Below are positions 5,513-7,068 of a stretch of 7,068 bases of DNA, piece by piece. The DNA is from an uncultured Gemmatimonadota bacterium (lineage in GTDB: Bacteria; Gemmatimonadota; Gemmatimonadetes; Gemmatimonadales; Gemmatimonadaceae): positions 1 to 7,068 of the forward strand of contig CAMLIT010000165.1 in NCBI GenBank assembly GCA_946480295.1. The letters run 5' to 3'. Numbering within the stretch: position 1 is the stretch's first letter; each line of letters opens with the position of its first letter. The notes beneath the pieces are model-generated. The model saw only the letters and a list, made by a program, of their open reading frames with translations. It made no database searches and was not told the DNA's origin. A program made the translations under genes and the position numbers.

Positions 5513-5877
5513 TGCAGTTCCTGCGCGACCCGCGCAGCGGTCGGCTCGGCCCCCTGCGGCTGCTGCTGGCCCTTCTCGCGTTCGTCGGCATCCACGCGGC
5601 GCTCGCGCGCACGTCGTTCTCGCGCGCCCCGCACACGGTGCAGGGCGCATCGTGGGCCCAGCGCTCTCCGGCGCCTTCGCACCCCGTCGTGAAGACGGCG
5701 CACAGTCCATTGCGGAGCGGCCGTCGCGCCGGACCGCGGGTCGGACCGTCCGACGCGAGCCGCGCCGCGCTGCCGGACGCGCCGATGGTCATCCAGGCAG
5801 CCGGGCGCCCCGCCGCGCCCCTGGCGCCGCCGAGCTTCGTTCCTCCGCCGCCGTTCCATCCTCCGCGCGGGCGTTGA
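5509..5877 (+). CDS. Small membrane-anchored or secreted Pro-rich protein, unknown family
   Basis: The protein has 122 residues from ATG 5509 (an adjacent ATG at 5512 is equally possible). About 87% of its codons end in G or C, like the confident genes, and the frames on the other strand give unnatural Arg/Gly-rich products. Residues about 16-34 (LRLLLALLAFVGIHAALAR) form one hydrophobic segment after a basic N-terminus, fitting a signal anchor or an uncleaved signal. The remainder is low-complexity and rich in Pro, Arg, Ala and Ser, ending in a proline run (PPSFVPPPPFHPPRGR). It would therefore face the periplasm as a disordered segment. I do not recognise a family and see no catalytic motif. 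It has a promoter candidate at 5454-5481 and may form a transcription unit with the genes at 5956 and 6102. A real but poorly conserved gene is the best reading. Confidence 0.5.
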   Translation: MMQFLRDPRSGRLGPLRLLLALLAFVGIHAALARTSFSRAPHTVQGASWAQRSPAPSHPVVKTAHSPLRSGRRAGPRVGPSDASRAALPDAPMVIQAAGRPAAPLAPPSFVPPPPFHPPRGR

Positions 5878-5955
5878 GCCGGATCGACGCCGCGGGCCAC
5901 AGGGGCCCGACGGCGCGCCTTGGCCTTCACGCCGTCGCCACGCGCGACAGGAACC

Positions 5956-6105
5956 ATGCGCAACCGATTCGTACCTCACCCGGCAAGGCGCCCTGCCGGA
6001 TCGCTCCCCGTCACCGGGGCCGGCTTCGCCGTGCCGGGGACCGTTCACGCGACCATCGTCGTCACGAGGCGCGCGCCGGCGCCGCGCGGGGGGACGGGCC
6101 AATGA
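5956..6105 (+). CDS. Possible 49-residue protein overlapping the next gene by 4 bp
   Basis: ATG 5956 follows AGGA (5949-5952) at a short spacing of 3 bp. The frame ends at TGA 6103-6105, overlapping ATG 6102 as ATGA, a typical sign of translational coupling. About 84% of codons end in G or C. The product MRNRFVPHPARRP... carries a mildly hydrophobic middle (TGAGFAVPGTVHATIVV) and a basic Pro/Arg/Gly-rich end. No family is recognised. The frame can be extended to TTG 5920, but no ribosome-binding site supports that. It could be a leader for the gene at 6102 or chance in GC-rich DNA. The preceding gap 5878-5955 shows nothing else. Confidence 0.3.
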   Translation: MRNRFVPHPARRPAGSLPVTGAGFAVPGTVHATIVVTRRAPAPRGGTGQ

Positions 6106-6593
6106 GTGGCTTCGATCCGCGCGAGGCGTTCGGCGGCTGGGACGACACGCCGCCCGTGCACGTCGACGAGGTGCTGCGCCGCTGGTCGCGCATCCTCGTG
6201 CGCGAGCACCCGTGGAGCACGATGCCCCTCGACGACGTGCGCGGGATGATGCGCCCGCTGATGAGCGAGCTGCTGAACGAGGCGCGCGACCTCGACGACG
6301 AGGGTCGGCGCGGCCGCCTCGCCGCCGCGGCGCGCGCGCACGGCGCCTTCCGCGCCGCGCAGGAGTGCACCGAGGAGGACGTCGTCAACGAGTTCGGGTT
6401 CGTGCTCGCGGCGATCGAGGGCGCGCTGCGCAGCGTTGGGCTGAGCGCCCGCGCGGCGAAGGAGACGATCATCGCGCTCGACGGCGACTTCTGGCGCGCC
6501 GAGCGCGCCGCCCTGCGCGCCTGGTACGGCGGGCGCACGAGGGGCGGCGTCTCCACCAGCTGGCTCGAGCGGCTGCGGGAGGAGCTGGACTAG
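6102..6593 (+). CDS. Helical protein resembling the RsbRD N-terminal domain
   Basis: The 163-residue product is read from ATG 6102; the frame is open further upstream, but that part is antisense-like and lacks a sensible start. The predicted structure is almost entirely helical. A segment HVDEVLRRWSRILVREHPW (20-38) is followed by LMSELLNEARDL (53-64), then AAAARAHGAFRAAQECTEEDVVNEFGFVLAAIEGAL (74-109). The last ends in the pattern HG-x2-R-x2-Q-x4-E-x2-V-x2-E-(F/Y), which is reminiscent of the RsbRD_N domain (PF14361) found at the N-terminus of RsbR-type stress regulators and some sensor kinases. Here it stands alone, with no STAS, kinase or response-regulator part, and ends in a charged tail with Trp131, Trp141 and Trp154. 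The purine run before ATG is weak, so expression may rely on coupling to the 5956 frame. The gene is real on codon evidence; the family match is moderate and the function is not known. Confidence 0.65.
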   Translation: MSGFDPREAFGGWDDTPPVHVDEVLRRWSRILVREHPWSTMPLDDVRGMMRPLMSELLNEARDLDDEGRRGRLAAAARAHGAFRAAQECTEEDVVNEFGFVLAAIEGALRSVGLSARAAKETIIALDGDFWRAERAALRAWYGGRTRGGVSTSWLERLREELD

Positions 6594-6612
6594 CCGCGGG
6601 ACGGCGGGGCGG

Positions 6613-7068
6613 TCAGCGCGACGGCGGGACGTGCCCGATGCGTCCGTCCGCCCACCCGATGAAGGACTTGACGTTAGGCGCGTCGGTGTGGCCGCCGTCG
6701 TGCTGCCGCCACGCCAGCGCGCCGCCGAGGAGGCCGACGTTCACCGGCGGCATCGTCGCCGTGTGGTAGTCGTCGGGCACGCCCATGTCCTTCGCGCCGA
6801 GCAGCCGGAACACCGGCTGCGCGGCGACGGCGGCCATGAAGCTCCCCTCGTGGTCGAGCCACTTCGCGTCTCCCTTCGCCGGCACGCCGTAGCTGATGAA
6901 GGTGAGGCGCGGCGCGCAGAGGGCGATCAGCTCGTGCGCGTCCACCGGGAGATCGGCGGCCGTCTTCCGCCCGAAGGTCGCGTCCTGCGCGGCGTACTTC
7001 AGGTAGTTGCCGGCCATCCAGTGGTACTCGCCGGTGCCGGCGAGGCTCTCGACCGCCTCGCCGAAGTT
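6613..7068 (-). CDS. C-terminal part of a CE15-like glucuronoyl esterase (alpha/beta hydrolase)
   Basis: The gene runs off the right edge, leaving 151 C-terminal residues; the frame is open to the last base, so the Met encoded near 7017 is internal. The visible sequence, beginning NFGEAVESLAGTGEYHWMAGNYLKYA, continues through DLPVDAHELIALCAPR, FISYG, DAKWLDHEGSFMAAVAAQPVFRLLGAKDMG and WRQHDGGHTDAPN. This is the C-terminal half of the CE15-type alpha/beta hydrolase fold. The His in GGHTDAPN is the expected catalytic histidine; the Ser nucleophile lies beyond the window. CE15 enzymes cleave esters between lignin and glucuronic-acid side chains of xylan and are normally exported, but the signal peptide cannot be seen here. 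Annotation as acetylxylan esterase or a general alpha/beta hydrolase is possible. The stop is 19 bp from that of the convergent gene, with no clear hairpin between them. Confidence 0.75.
   Translation of the reverse strand, partial: NFGEAVESLAGTGEYHWMAGNYLKYAAQDATFGRKTAADLPVDAHELIALCAPRLTFISYGVPAKGDAKWLDHEGSFMAAVAAQPVFRLLGAKDMGVPDDYHTATMPPVNVGLLGGALAWRQHDGGHTDAPNVKSFIGWADGRIGHVPPSR

Noticed and set aside
5118..6101. Plus-strand frame upstream of and in frame with the 6102 gene
   Set aside because: It runs antisense to the exporter and across the 5509 gene in another frame, and looks like shadow sequence; homology-like content begins only at 6102.
6594..6655. Terminator between the convergent genes at 6593 and 6613
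   Set aside because: Only a 5-bp stem (ggacg/cgtcc) and imperfect short repeats of gacggcggg were found, too weak to call.

Overview
The window is very GC-rich. The recognised genes all show a strong preference for G or C at third codon positions, and that preference helped choose real frames over shadows. The gene mix suggests a free-living, Gram-negative-type soil bacterium. It includes a beta-barrel outer-membrane protein, signal peptides, a CE15-like plant-polymer esterase, an RhtA-type exporter and a small secreted peptidoglycan-binding-like protein. The style of the secreted proteins and promoters recalls Gemmatimonadota. That placement is inference from resemblance, not from a marker gene.

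Layout. A 3'-terminal fragment of an unrecognised gene (2-241) is followed 9 bp later by clpP (251-916). A 16-bp perfect hairpin separates clpP from a convergent gene for a secreted peptidoglycan-binding-like protein with a Met/His-rich tail (1018-1515, minus). A divergent intergenic region carrying a promoter candidate and an operator-like AT-rich island leads to an orphan phage-type RecA-like/AAA_24 ATPase (1778-2812). A second hairpin separates this ATPase from a convergent beta-barrel protein gene (2892-3491, minus). Another AT-rich divergent region leads to a GyrI-like domain protein (3736-4389). Only 6 bp away, a convergent rhtA-like exporter gene (4396-5329, minus) is broken by one extra base in a run of seven G, and its last codons double as a 16-bp terminator-like hairpin. 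From a divergent promoter, a possible three-gene plus-strand unit follows: a small membrane-anchored Pro-rich protein (5509-5877), an uncertain 49-residue protein (5956-6105) and a helical protein resembling the RsbRD N-terminal domain (6102-6593). The window ends in the C-terminal part of a CE15-type esterase (6613-7068, minus).

The genes do not form one pathway. They alternate in direction as mostly single-gene units, with hairpins at three of the four convergent junctions. No rRNA, tRNA, insertion sequence, CRISPR array or attachment site was seen. The most interesting points are the poly-G frameshift in the exporter, the terminator embedded in its coding sequence, the isolated phage-type ATPase, the Met/His heptad tail, and a possible leaderless micro-ORF coupled to the 5509 gene.
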